From NCBI GenBank assembly GCA_963770155.1, contig CAVYOE010000001.1, forward strand, positions 1,798,001 through 1,862,000: 64,000 nt of DNA. Reading direction: 5' to 3'. A program made the position numbers and the translations under genes. The stretch's first letter is position 1; every line of letters begins with the position of its first letter. This document shows positions 8,216-16,700 of this stretch, piece by piece. Source of the stretch: CAVYOE01 sp963770155 (GTDB lineage: Bacteria; Actinomycetota; Thermoleophilia; Solirubrobacterales; 70-9). The notes under the pieces are model-generated. The model did no database searches, was not told the DNA's origin, and saw only the letters and a list, made by a program, of their open reading frames with translations.

Positions 8216-9082
8216 GTGCCCGCATTCGATTACGAGGGCTTTGAGATTCATTACGAGGAGTACGGCTCGGGCGACCGGCCGATCGTCCTCATCCACGGTC
8301 TGCTGATGAACGGTCACATGTACGACCGGGTTGCGCCAATGCTTGCCGACGCCGGCAACCGGGTGATCACGCTCGACCTGCTCGGCCACGGGCAGTCGGA
8401 CCGCCCGACAGAGATGTTCCGCTACTCGACGTACTTCTTTGCCGAGCAGGTCGTGGGGTTGCTCGACCACCTCGGCCTGAAGCAGGCGGTCATTGGCGGG
8501 ACCTCGCTCGGCGCGAACGTCAGCCTCGAGACCGCCCGGATGGCGCCGAAGCGGGTCAAGGGGATGATGATCGAGATGCCGGTCCTCGACAACGCACTGC
8601 TTGCTGTCGCGATGATCTTCACCCCGATCATGTTCGGACTGCGCTTCGGCGCCAGGCCGCTGAAGGCGCTCTCCCGCTTTGCCAATCGCGTCCCGCGGTC
8701 CAATTTCCTGCTCGACATCGCCGTCGACTGGATGCGCCGGGAACCCGAGGCATCCACCGCCGTGCTCGAGGGCCTGTTCGCGGGAGGCGCCGCGCCGCAC
8801 CACAACCTGCGGGTCCAGATGGACCAGCCGACCTTGATCATCGGCCACCGGGCAGACCCGCTGCACCCGTTCTCGGACTCGGGGATGCTGCACGAGGAGC
8901 TGCGCAATTCCCACCTGGTGCGAGCCCACTCGATCATGGAGTGGCGGGTGAGCCCGGAGCGCCTCACGAACGAGCTCGCGGACTTCCTCGAGGCGGTCTT
9001 TAGCGATAACAGAGGCGCGTTCGCTAGGCTCGCGGCCCGCGATGAGCAGCAAACGCGAAGAGAAGGAGCGGCTTCGAGCTGA
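8216..9082 (+). CDS. Alpha/beta-fold hydrolase
   Basis: This is a cytoplasmic alpha/beta hydrolase of 288 residues. IVLIHGLLMNGHMYDRV forms the oxyanion-hole region (HG), and VITLDLLGHGQSDRP follows. The nucleophile elbow is GGTSLGAN, so Ser is near residue 99. The acidic residue is likely in IIGHRADPLHPF and the His in the C-terminal part (ARAHSIMEW or nearby). The GTG at 8216 directly follows the metF stop. The last 41 bases overlap the DUF3105 gene in another frame. The substrate is unknown. Confidence 0.85.
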   Translation: MPAFDYEGFEIHYEEYGSGDRPIVLIHGLLMNGHMYDRVAPMLADAGNRVITLDLLGHGQSDRPTEMFRYSTYFFAEQVVGLLDHLGLKQAVIGGTSLGANVSLETARMAPKRVKGMMIEMPVLDNALLAVAMIFTPIMFGLRFGARPLKALSRFANRVPRSNFLLDIAVDWMRREPEASTAVLEGLFAGGAAPHHNLRVQMDQPTLIIGHRADPLHPFSDSGMLHEELRNSHLVRAHSIMEWRVSPERLTNELADFLEAVFSDNRGAFARLAARDEQQTRREGAASS

Positions 9083-9821
9083 GCGGCTCGCCGCCCAGCA
9101 GGCGGCGGCCGGATCGGCCCGGCGCCGGCTGGTCGGCGGCTACGTACTGGCGGGCCTGCTGACCGCGGCCGTGATTGCCGGGATCGTCGCGGTCGCGATG
9201 AGCGGTGGCGACGGCGGCGGTGGCGACGACACCAGCACCAGCGCCTGCGCAGAGGCTCACGTGCAGGCCGATACCGGGACCACGAACGGGGTCGAGTTCG
9301 ACTGTCGCGAAGGGACCCCGCCGCCCCCGATTGCCGTCGGCGATCTGAAGATCGCGGCGCGCGACGCGAATTGTGACCTGCAGGAGAACCTCAAGGACGA
9401 GGGCAACAGCCACGTCGCCAACACCAAACCGGTCACGTACAAGACCAATCCGCCGACCTCAGGCGACCACAATCCGAACCCCGCCGCCGACGGCGCCTAC
9501 GCAACGCCGCTGGCCGACCAGACTGCCGAGCACACCAACGTCCGCAACTTCGTCCATGCGCTCGAGCACGGACGGGTCGAGATCCACTACAGCCCAGACC
9601 TGCCGGAGGAGGATCAGTTGGCACTCAAGGGTGTGTTCGACGAGGACCCGGACGGCATGCTGCTCCTCCCGAACCCGAGCATGCCCTACAAGGTCGCGGT
9701 CACAGGCTGGACCGCGCTGGTCGGGTGCCCCGAGTACAGCCCGACCGTGATCGACGTCGTCCGCGACTTCCGCGACACCTATCGCGGCAACGGCCCGGAA
9801 GACATCCCGATTTCGTTCTAG
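9042..9821 (+). CDS. DUF3105 membrane-anchored protein
   Basis: The protein has 259 residues. An N-terminal charged cytoplasmic stretch (SSKREEKERLRAERLAAQQ) is followed by one membrane helix at about 30-51 and an extracellular DUF3105 domain. Family signatures are TNPPTSGDHNPNPAADGAY and HALEHGRVEIHY, with a later WTALVGCPEYSP. The His and Cys residues suggest metal or thiol chemistry, but no function has been established for the family. The start ATG lies inside the end of the upstream hydrolase gene. The stop codon overlaps that of the converging FemAB-like gene in a shared CTAG. Confidence 0.85.
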   Translation: MSSKREEKERLRAERLAAQQAAAGSARRRLVGGYVLAGLLTAAVIAGIVAVAMSGGDGGGGDDTSTSACAEAHVQADTGTTNGVEFDCREGTPPPPIAVGDLKIAARDANCDLQENLKDEGNSHVANTKPVTYKTNPPTSGDHNPNPAADGAYATPLADQTAEHTNVRNFVHALEHGRVEIHYSPDLPEEDQLALKGVFDEDPDGMLLLPNPSMPYKVAVTGWTALVGCPEYSPTVIDVVRDFRDTYRGNGPEDIPISF

Positions 9822-10756
9822 CCCGCGCGGTAACGCGGGAAAAAGCCCTCTTCGCCCCCCGCTCCCGAGCTGAGCCGCTCGTAGGCGGCCTCGTCGGCGA
9901 CGATCTCGTGGGTGCGAAAGGGGAGCTCGGTGTTGGCGAAGCCGCGCTTGAACCGCTCGAGACCGTCGCCGGGCTCGACCCCACCGCCGAGATTGAGCGG
10001 CACTCGCAGCTCCTCGGCCATCTCGATCATTGCCGCGAACAGGTTCTTCATCGGCGAGTCGTCGAGATGGCGGTCGGCGGTCCCCCCGAGGTAGTAGTGG
10101 AGGACTTCGTCGCTCAGCACCGCCATCGCTCCGGCCGCCGCGTCGCCATCCGGCGCGGTGCACAGCAGGACCCAGCTGCGGCTGCTCGCCAGCGTGGCCT
10201 CAAAGTAGGAGGGTCCGAAGAAGTAGCGGTCGGCGGCGCCGGCGCGCCGCATCGTCTCCGTGTAGACACGCTCGAAGGAGGCGCGCTGCTCCTCGCCGGC
10301 GTCCGGGCCGCTGAGGCGGTCGATTCGGTAGCCGGCGCGCTCGGTGGCACGGATCTGCTCGGCAAGGCGCGGCCGCACCCCGCTGGCCAGCTCCGGGTCG
10401 GCGATCTGCAGGGCGCTGCGTTCCCTCGGGCCGGCGAAAGCCGGAGCGCCGGCTGCCCGCTCGCGCAGGAAGATGCTGACCAGTTCCGCTTCCGAGAAGT
10501 CGATGTCCGCGGCGCGCGGCGGCTGTGCGGGTTCGCCGGCGGCCCCCGGATATCCGTACGGCGAGACTGCGTCGAGTCCGCCCTCTTCAGGGATCTCGCG
10601 TACGAGCAGCGGGATCGCCAGCGCCGAGCCGATCGTCAGGGTGTGGGTGACCCCCTCGGCTCGCAGGAACTCGGGGCAGCGGAAGAACTCGTCGGAGGCG
10701 GCGGCCTCCCCTTCATCCTGGATCAGGGTCGCCTGCAACAGGGCGTCTTCGCTCAC
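9818..10756 (-). CDS. FemAB/GNAT-type acyltransferase of the polysaccharide locus
   Basis: The 312-residue product has two degenerate GNAT folds, as in the FemAB-like proteins often found in exopolysaccharide loci. The C-terminal half is best conserved: DEVLHYYLGGTADRHLD, SPMKNLFAAMIEMAEELRV, LNLGGGVEPGDGLERFK and RGFANTELPFRTHEIV. It probably adds an acyl or aminoacyl group to a sugar or peptide acceptor; the donor is not known. The GTG start at 10756 overlaps the stop of the GNAT gene upstream (GTGA). The open frame continues far upstream to 11233, but that part is the shadow of the GNAT gene. It ends in a CTAG shared with the converging DUF3105 gene. Confidence 0.72.
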   Translation of the reverse strand: MSEDALLQATLIQDEGEAAASDEFFRCPEFLRAEGVTHTLTIGSALAIPLLVREIPEEGGLDAVSPYGYPGAAGEPAQPPRAADIDFSEAELVSIFLRERAAGAPAFAGPRERSALQIADPELASGVRPRLAEQIRATERAGYRIDRLSGPDAGEEQRASFERVYTETMRRAGAADRYFFGPSYFEATLASSRSWVLLCTAPDGDAAAGAMAVLSDEVLHYYLGGTADRHLDDSPMKNLFAAMIEMAEELRVPLNLGGGVEPGDGLERFKRGFANTELPFRTHEIVADEAAYERLSSGAGGEEGFFPRYRAG

Positions 10757-11301
10757 GCGGGTTCGGTGGCGGCGCGGAACTCTTCCGGGAGGACGCCCCA
10801 GAGCTCGCAGTCGATCAGCTCCTCGCCGCGGCGGATGTGGGAGCGCATCGTCCCCTCGTGCTTCCAGCCGAGGCTGGTAACGGCCTTCTTCGCGCCCTCG
10901 TTGGTGGCCGGAATCCGGCCGTAGACCTTGTGCGCGCCGAACTCGTCGAACGCCTTCGCGATCGTGAGGCGCTCTGCTTCGCGGCCGAGCCCGCGGCCAC
11001 GGGCGGCGTTCGCGCCCAGGACGCAGCCGAGCTCCGGCGGGGTCGAGCAGTTGATCCCATAGAGCGCGGTGAACCCGACCGGCTCTTCCTCCCCGTCGAG
11101 CTCGATCGCCCACTTGCGGTCGTTGCCCGAGTCGTTCATGGCGCGCTCGACCCAGGCGCGGGCGTCCTCTTCGCTGAAGTCCTCGCGCGGCTCGTCCATC
11201 AGGTCGGCGGTCGCGTCGCGGTTCTGAAACCACTCGCGCACGGCGTCGGCGTCGCCCGGCTTGAACGCTCGCAGCGACACTCCTCGGTCCAAAGCAGCCA
11301 T
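10753..11301 (-). CDS. GNAT-family N-acetyltransferase (RimJ/RimL-like)
   Basis: This 182-residue acetyl-CoA-dependent acetyltransferase begins MAALDRGVSLRAFKPGDADA. The acetyl-CoA-binding motif A is seen as LGCVLGANAARGRGLGREAE, and motif B as the segment ending YGRIPATNEGAKKAVTSLGW. The target could be a protein N-terminus, an antibiotic or a sugar. Its place in the polysaccharide locus favours a sugar or cell-surface substrate, but that is inference. TAGGCT lies seven bases before the ATG, so it may have its own leaderless promoter inside the operon. It is followed by the FemAB-like gene through a 4-base overlap. Confidence 0.85.
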   Translation of the reverse strand: MAALDRGVSLRAFKPGDADAVREWFQNRDATADLMDEPREDFSEEDARAWVERAMNDSGNDRKWAIELDGEEEPVGFTALYGINCSTPPELGCVLGANAARGRGLGREAERLTIAKAFDEFGAHKVYGRIPATNEGAKKAVTSLGWKHEGTMRSHIRRGEELIDCELWGVLPEEFRAATEPA

Positions 11302-11308
11302 CGTCGCC

Positions 11309-11314
11309 AGCCTA
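11309..11314 (-). promoter_or_regulatory. Probable internal -10 element for the GNAT gene (leaderless)
   Basis: TAGGCT on the minus strand stands seven bases before the ATG at 11301, partly overlapping the stop region of the sugar transferase gene. It has the same arrangement as several other promoters in this window. Confidence 0.4.
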
Positions 11315-11944
11315 CCTTCGTGTCTGCTCGTCTTCGTGGGGGACCTTCCACGACTCGGGCGGCTCGCTCTCCGCGCCACCGCTGGCGGTGCTTCCGACCC
11401 CGCGCAGCAGCAGGCCGGGGGTGCGAGCGAGGATCTTCAGGTCGAGCCCCAGCGAACGATTCTCGATGTAGAAGATGTCGTGCTCGATCCGCTCCTCCCA
11501 CGGGATCCCGACCCTGCCCTGCACCTGCGCCCAGCCGGTGATCCCCGGCTTCACCTCGAGCCGGCGCCGCTGGCGTGGGGTGTAGAGCTCGACCTGCGCG
11601 GGAATGGTCGGGCGGGGCCCGATGAACGACATCTCGCCCCGGATGACGTTGATCAGGTTCGGCAGCTCGTCGAGGCCGAAGCGCCGGAGGAAGCCGCCGA
11701 TCCGGGTGACGCGCGGGTCGTCCCAGGTGACCGCGGTGCCGATCCCGACCGGGTCGGCGCCCTGGCGCATGGTGCGCAGCTTCAGCATCTGGAACGGCTC
11801 GCCGCCCATCCCGGACCGAAGGGAGCGGTAGATCGGTGACCCGCGCGACTCGAGGGGGATCGCGATCAGGGCAAACAGCAGCACGGGTGATGCTAGGAGC
11901 AATCCCAGGACGGCGGCGAGGATGTCGAGGGCGCGCCTGGTCAT
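11312..11944 (-). CDS. Small monotopic phosphoglycosyl transferase (bacterial sugar transferase)
   Basis: This enzyme transfers a sugar phosphate from a UDP-sugar to undecaprenyl phosphate and so starts assembly of a surface polysaccharide. The 210-residue length matches the minimal PglC-type form, with only a re-entrant N-terminal hydrophobic helix (about 5-27) and the catalytic domain. The catalytic Asp-Glu is in FGLDELPNLINVIRGEMSFI, followed by GPRPTIPAQVELY and KPGITGWAQVQGR, all hallmarks of the family. WcaJ-type proteins have extra membrane helices that are absent here. The ATG overlaps the stop of the glycosyltransferase upstream. Confidence 0.9.
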   Translation of the reverse strand: MTRRALDILAAVLGLLLASPVLLFALIAIPLESRGSPIYRSLRSGMGGEPFQMLKLRTMRQGADPVGIGTAVTWDDPRVTRIGGFLRRFGLDELPNLINVIRGEMSFIGPRPTIPAQVELYTPRQRRRLEVKPGITGWAQVQGRVGIPWEERIEHDIFYIENRSLGLDLKILARTPGLLLRGVGSTASGGAESEPPESWKVPHEDEQTRR

Positions 11945-13086
11945 CGGGCACTCTCCGCGGTGTCCCAGCCGGTGCCCCGCGGCCCGAGCCGGATCCGGTC
12001 CCAGAGGCCGGCGAGAATCGACGCGGTGACGCTGACGTAGTAGCGGGCAACGCGGAACGGGGCCAGCGGCACCAACGGCGCGATCAGGGCGGCGCCGAGG
12101 ACGGCGAGCTGCCCGGCAAGCGTCACGGTGTAGATGGTTCCCTGCCCCAACACGGCCAGGTTCGTCCCGAGTGCGACCAGGTGAAGGAACGGAGCGGCGT
12201 AGCGGAGCAGCCGGTGCGAGGCGATCTGGAACGCGTACATGGGCGTGTACCCACGGGGCCAGAACATCCCGTCGAGCACGACCACGTCCCAGAGTGGCCG
12301 CATGATCCGGCGCTTCCGCGCGAACTCACCTTCGATCGTCGGGAGCATTCGCTCCCGGGCGATCGCCCAGGGCACGTACTCGGAGCGGAGCCCGCGCTTG
12401 GCGAGCATGAACGGGAACGATCCGTCATGGCTGCGCGAGGGTTCGAGCTCGATGTAAGCGTCGCGGCGGATCGCGTAGATGGCGCCGTTGCCGGCTGTGA
12501 TTCCACCGAGGGCGGACTCGAGAGCGCGCAGGGCAGTCTCGTAGCGCCAGTAGAGGCCCTCCTGGTTGTCGCCGGCGGGGTCGAGGAGGACCAGCCGCCC
12601 GCAGACGTAACCGATCTCGCGATCCGCGAACGACATCATCAGCTCCCGCAGTGCGCTCGGCTGCCACACGCTGTTCGCATCCGAGAAGGCAAGGATCTCG
12701 CCCTGAGCACGATCAACCGCCGCATTCTGGGCCGCGACCTTGCCTCCGGGCGGCAGGTCGAGTACCTGGTCGGCGCCCGCCTCCCTGGCCCGCTCAACGG
12801 TGCGGTCGGTCGAGCCGTCGGAGGCAACGATCAGCTCGAGCTTCTCGCGCGGATACTCGAGCGCGAGTGCATTTGCGACCCGGTCGCCGATCACCTCCTC
12901 CTCATCGCGCGCGGCGATGATCAGTGAAACGGGCGGCTCGTCGGGCCCTTCCGGGACGAACTCGCGCGGGGTGGCGCCGGTGCCGAGAAACCTCCTCAGG
13001 ATCAGCATCACCAGTGGGTAGCCAACCTGCGAGTAGACGAGCAGGCCGAGGCTGGCCCAGAAGGCGATCTCGAGGATGGCGGTCAT
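11941..13086 (-). CDS. Family-2 glycosyltransferase, membrane-embedded
   Basis: This 381-residue processive-type glycosyltransferase begins with a membrane helix (about 5-30). The GT-A domain starts near residue 50 with VSLIIAARDEEEVIGDRVAN, contains VASDGSTDRT, and has SDANSVWQPSAL at the place of the metal-binding DxD. ARKRRIMRPLW resembles the R-x-x-R-W acceptor motif. Two or three further hydrophobic helices follow at the C-terminus. It probably extends a lipid-linked chain at the inner face of the membrane. It is translationally coupled to the phosphoglycosyl transferase gene downstream. Confidence 0.88.
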   Translation of the reverse strand: MTAILEIAFWASLGLLVYSQVGYPLVMLILRRFLGTGATPREFVPEGPDEPPVSLIIAARDEEEVIGDRVANALALEYPREKLELIVASDGSTDRTVERAREAGADQVLDLPPGGKVAAQNAAVDRAQGEILAFSDANSVWQPSALRELMMSFADREIGYVCGRLVLLDPAGDNQEGLYWRYETALRALESALGGITAGNGAIYAIRRDAYIELEPSRSHDGSFPFMLAKRGLRSEYVPWAIARERMLPTIEGEFARKRRIMRPLWDVVVLDGMFWPRGYTPMYAFQIASHRLLRYAAPFLHLVALGTNLAVLGQGTIYTVTLAGQLAVLGAALIAPLVPLAPFRVARYYVSVTASILAGLWDRIRLGPRGTGWDTAESAR

Positions 13087-13110
13087 CTGATGATCATCTG
13101 GTTGCGACGG

Positions 13111-14232
13111 TCATCCGAGCAGGCGACGGTAGAGGTCGAGCGTTCGCGCGGCAATCTCGTCCCAGGAGTAGTGGCTAGCAGCGGCCCGCGCGGAGGCCTC
13201 GGCCATCCGCTGCCGCTCTTGGGGCGAGCGGACCAGGTCGGAGAGAGTCGCGGCAAGTGCGTGCTCGTCCCCGGCCGGAACCAGCCGGGCACCGCCGTGC
13301 TCAGCAACCTCGGGAAACCCGCCGACCGCGCTCAGGACCATCGGCTTGCCGAAGGCAAGGCCGGTGTAAAGAACTCCGGACTGCTCGACAGTTCGATACG
13401 GCAGAACGAGAAGGTCGGCGCGGCGCATCAACGCAGGCACCTCGGGGTCGCTGATGAAGCGGTCGACGAACCGGACCTTGCCCGGCGCTTCGGCGGCGAG
13501 GCGGCGCAGCGGCTCCATCGAGATCTTCGAGAGTCCGACGATCCAGAGCTCCGCCCCCTCGACCTCGCGGAAGGCACGCAACAGGATGTCCGTTCCCTTG
13601 TAGGGGCGGATCAAGCCGAAGGCGAGGATCACGGGCCCCTCGACCGCGGCGAGCTCGGCCGGCAACGAGACCTCATCGGGCTGCCGGGTCAGGTAGTCGA
13701 GTGCGCCGTGCGGGATCACCTCGATCAGGCCCGGTCGCACCCCGAACTCCTCCTCCATGCGGCGCTTGCCGTGCTCCGAATGCATCACCACCGCATCCAT
13801 TGCCTCGAGCCGGGAGCGGACCGCGCGCGCCTGGCGCGCGCTCGGCGTCTCCGGGAGAAAGTGGTGCAGGGTGAAGACCCGCGGTCGCTTGGGCGCGAGC
13901 AGACGGCGATCGAGGCTCGGCACGGGTAGCCACATCCAATGCACGACGTCCGCCGCCTCCGCGTGGCGGCGGTAGCGGCGCATGTCGCGGACGTGCTCGG
14001 CCAGCTTGAACAGCCTGCGGCCAGGGGCTTCGAGACCGCGCTCGGCGGTGCGTGCGTAAAACGCCTCGTTCACCCGGTAGCCAGCGCCATCATCAGTTGC
14101 ACTCGGCACGGGGCCGTAGAGAAAGCGACTGGTCACCAGTTCGACCTCGGCCCCGGCCTTGGAGAGGGCGGCGCAGAGCGAGTGGTCGTACGGCGGGGTG
14201 AACGCCGGCGGATCGACGACCTGGACCCGCAT
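13111..14232 (-). CDS. Family-4 (GT-B) glycosyltransferase
   Basis: The 373-residue protein has the two-domain GT-B layout. The N-terminal domain (VVDPPAFTPPYDHSLCAAL) binds acceptor. The C-terminal domain shows PVILAFGLIRPYKGTDILLR and the nucleotide-sugar motif EQSGVLYTGLAFGKPMVLS followed by GGFPEV. The ATG at 14232 is chosen because homology begins at MRVQVVDPP; the open frame further upstream is a shadow of the opposite-strand gene. It is divergent from another glycosyltransferase whose start is only 12 bases away. The donor sugar is unknown. Confidence 0.88.
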   Translation of the reverse strand: MRVQVVDPPAFTPPYDHSLCAALSKAGAEVELVTSRFLYGPVPSATDDGAGYRVNEAFYARTAERGLEAPGRRLFKLAEHVRDMRRYRRHAEAADVVHWMWLPVPSLDRRLLAPKRPRVFTLHHFLPETPSARQARAVRSRLEAMDAVVMHSEHGKRRMEEEFGVRPGLIEVIPHGALDYLTRQPDEVSLPAELAAVEGPVILAFGLIRPYKGTDILLRAFREVEGAELWIVGLSKISMEPLRRLAAEAPGKVRFVDRFISDPEVPALMRRADLLVLPYRTVEQSGVLYTGLAFGKPMVLSAVGGFPEVAEHGGARLVPAGDEHALAATLSDLVRSPQERQRMAEASARAAASHYSWDEIAARTLDLYRRLLG

Positions 14233-14244
14233 GATGGGAGGATT

Positions 14245-15225
14245 ATGAGGGTGCGCCTCTCCTACTGCGTGGTCAACACGGGCGGGCGGGAACTGCTCTT
14301 GCGTTGCCTTGACGCGATCGAGCAGACCACGCCTGCCGGCCTCGAGCACGAGATCCTCGTGCTCGACAACGCCTCCGACGACGGCTCGGCCACAGCGGTG
14401 CGTGAGCGAGGCGGGGACGTCCGACTGATCGCGCTGACCGAGCGCCACGGCAAGGCCGAGAACGACACCCGCCTGCTGATGGAGGCGCGAGGCGAGTACT
14501 GCCTCCTGCTCAACGAAGACTCCGAGCTCCAGCCCGGCGCGACGGAGGCGCTGTTGGCGGCGCTCGACGCCGATCCGCAGGCCGCGGTGGCCGGCGCTCG
14601 CCTGCTCAACCCTGACGGCACCAGCGCGGCCTCTGCCTGGCGATTCCCGGGGGTGGGAACCGCGCTCGCCGGGGCTGTCCTTTTGCATCGACCGATCACG
14701 GTGCAGAGCCGCGGCGAGGCCACGCGGGAGGTCGGCTGGACTCAGTCGAGCGCGATGCTGGTCCGCCGCCGCGCCGCAGTCGAGGTCGGCTATCTGGACC
14801 CGGATTTCTTCGTGTACTCGGACGAGACCGACTTCGAGAAGCGGCTCCGCAACGCGGGCTGGCGCGTCCTCTACGTCCCCGCGGCCCGGGCGATTCACCA
14901 CGACCAGATGGCGAGCGACGAGGCCGGGGCCGAGCGGCGCATTGTCGAGTACCACCGCAACCGGGACCGCTACCTGCGCAAGCACAAGGGGGCGGCCGCC
15001 GCGGCAGCGTTGCGCCCGCTGCACGCGTTCCCCTACCTGCTTCGCGCCGCGGCCGCGCTTGTCTTGCCGGGGCATTCGCCGCGCCGCTACCTCCTCCACG
15101 CGCGTCAGGCGCTGCTCCCGGGCCGCGGGGAGGGAATCCGCGAGGCCGCCGAGGCCTACAACCGGTCTTCGTCGCGCATCTCTGCCTCAACTGCCTCCGG
15201 CACAGCTCCGCCGCCCGCCCGCTGA
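14245..15225 (+). CDS. Family-2 glycosyltransferase (rhamnosyltransferase-like)
   Basis: The product is a 326-residue soluble GT-A enzyme. It starts MRVRLSYCVVNTGGRE, has ILVLDNASDDGSATAV near residue 40, and NEDSELQPGATEALL near 90 as the metal- and donor-binding region. DPDFFVYSDETDFEKRLRNAGW near 190 is the typical acidic motif of WbbL-like rhamnosyltransferases. A GGGAGG ribosome site precedes the ATG. It is the only plus-strand gene of the locus; its 3' end overlaps the flippase gene by 70 bases on the opposite strand. Confidence 0.88.
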   Translation: MRVRLSYCVVNTGGRELLLRCLDAIEQTTPAGLEHEILVLDNASDDGSATAVRERGGDVRLIALTERHGKAENDTRLLMEARGEYCLLLNEDSELQPGATEALLAALDADPQAAVAGARLLNPDGTSAASAWRFPGVGTALAGAVLLHRPITVQSRGEATREVGWTQSSAMLVRRRAAVEVGYLDPDFFVYSDETDFEKRLRNAGWRVLYVPAARAIHHDQMASDEAGAERRIVEYHRNRDRYLRKHKGAAAAAALRPLHAFPYLLRAAAALVLPGHSPRRYLLHARQALLPGRGEGIREAAEAYNRSSSRISASTASGTAPPPAR

Positions 15226-16697
15226 GGCGCAGCGCGCAGGGCCTGCAGCTGCGCCCTGACCGCCGCCGGGCGCAGCGAGGCGGCGATCGCTTCACGCTCG
15301 TCAGGCCGCGGGAAGCGGGTGATCCAGAGCAGCGCCGGGAACGAGAGCAGCGCGCCGGCCCGGCCGAAGAAGCCGGCCGCCCCCTCATCCGGCATCAGCA
15401 ACTCGCCGGCCAGGGTCACCCCCACCGCCAGGATCGCCACCTGGAGAATCCGCCGCCATTCGTAGGGAACGGGGAAGAGCCGTTGTCCGACCGCGTACAT
15501 GACCGCGATCACGATCACGTAGGAGGCGACCAGGGAGAGCCCGGCGCCGACGATGCCCATCGGCGGAACCAGGATCAGGTTGAGGACGACGTTCGCGGTC
15601 ATCCCGGCACCGGTCGCCGGGAAGGTGAGCTCGGTGCGGCCGGTACGGCCGATGACGACGACCAGGACGAAATAGAGGGCATAGAGCATCACTCCGGTCG
15701 AGACGAGCCCGACCGCCTCGTAGGACTCGAAGTACTCGGGCGCCGCCAGCAGGCGCACGATCCAGCGCGAGAACAGCCACATCCCGATGACGACGAAGCT
15801 GCATGCGGCCAGGAACCAGGTGACGATCACCGCGTAGGCGTTGCGGGCCTCGTCGTCGTCGGCGATTGAGTAGGCGAGCGGCGGATAGGCGAGCTGGAAA
15901 CCGCGGACCAGGACCTGCACCCCCTGGGCGAACTTGACCGCGAGCGCGTAGAGCCCTGCCTTGGCGAGGCCGACCAGGTGCACGATCAGGATCCGGTCGA
16001 TGAAGCTGAGCGAATAGAGGGAGAGCTCGGCCGGCATCGTCGGGAAACCGAAACGGACCATCCGCCGCAGGACCGCCCTGTCGGGAACCAGTGCGAGCCT
16101 GCGGCGCTGCACGAAGACCAGGCCGATGAGGAAAGCCGCGCCCACGCCGAACTGGCCGATGAGCAGGCCACGCGCACCCTCGTCCTCGATCACGACCAGC
16201 CAGACCGTGACCGGGATCGAGACGAGCACGTTGGCGATCGTGAAGGCGAAATAGGCGCGGGCACGCTCGTCCAGGCGGAACAGGGTCAGCATCAGGTCGT
16301 AAAGGACGAAGACGCCGATCCCCGCAATTGCGATCCGTGCCAGCTCGGGCTCGCTGCGGTCGATCAGCGCTTCGGAGATCGGCCCGGCGAACGGCATCGC
16401 GACCGCGACCGCGGCGACCGCGAGCGCCAGCATCGCCGCGAACGCCGTCTTGATCACCTGCTCGGGATCCTCTCCCTCCTTGTAGTAGAAGCGCATCACC
16501 GCCTCGATCAGCCCGAGCCGGATCGCGATCGCGGTCGCTACCGCGGCAACCGTGAAGACCTCGGCAGCTCCGAAGTCCTCGGGGGAGAGGTGCCGTGTGT
16601 AGAGCGGCAGCAACGCCACCGCGAACAGCTTCGAAAGGACACTCGACGCCGTGTACGCGGCGCCGGTGGTGGCGAGGCGGCGCAGGTACCCGTTCAT
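15156..16697 (-). CDS. Wzx-type oligosaccharide flippase (MOP superfamily)
   Basis: This 513-residue protein has 12-14 hydrophobic segments, as in polysaccharide-repeat flippases. The N-terminus (TGAAYTASSVLSKLFAVALLPLYTRHL, about 11-37) and SPEDFGAAEVFTVAA are classic for the family. It would move undecaprenyl-linked repeat units to the outer face of the membrane. The last about 40 residues are charged and lie beyond the membrane domain. The O-antigen-ligase-type gene lies three bases upstream in the same direction, so the two are cotranscribed. Its 3' end overlaps a glycosyltransferase gene on the opposite strand. Confidence 0.88.
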   Translation of the reverse strand: MNGYLRRLATTGAAYTASSVLSKLFAVALLPLYTRHLSPEDFGAAEVFTVAAVATAIAIRLGLIEAVMRFYYKEGEDPEQVIKTAFAAMLALAVAAVAVAMPFAGPISEALIDRSEPELARIAIAGIGVFVLYDLMLTLFRLDERARAYFAFTIANVLVSIPVTVWLVVIEDEGARGLLIGQFGVGAAFLIGLVFVQRRRLALVPDRAVLRRMVRFGFPTMPAELSLYSLSFIDRILIVHLVGLAKAGLYALAVKFAQGVQVLVRGFQLAYPPLAYSIADDDEARNAYAVIVTWFLAACSFVVIGMWLFSRWIVRLLAAPEYFESYEAVGLVSTGVMLYALYFVLVVVIGRTGRTELTFPATGAGMTANVVLNLILVPPMGIVGAGLSLVASYVIVIAVMYAVGQRLFPVPYEWRRILQVAILAVGVTLAGELLMPDEGAAGFFGRAGALLSFPALLWITRFPRPDEREAIAASLRPAAVRAQLQALRAAPQRAGGGAVPEAVEAEMRDEDRL

Positions 16698-16700
16698 CTC

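Noticed and set aside
13939..14244. Upstream extension of the plus-strand glycosyltransferase frame
   Set aside because: It lies wholly opposite the GT4 gene; homology and the GGGAGG site begin at the ATG at 14245.
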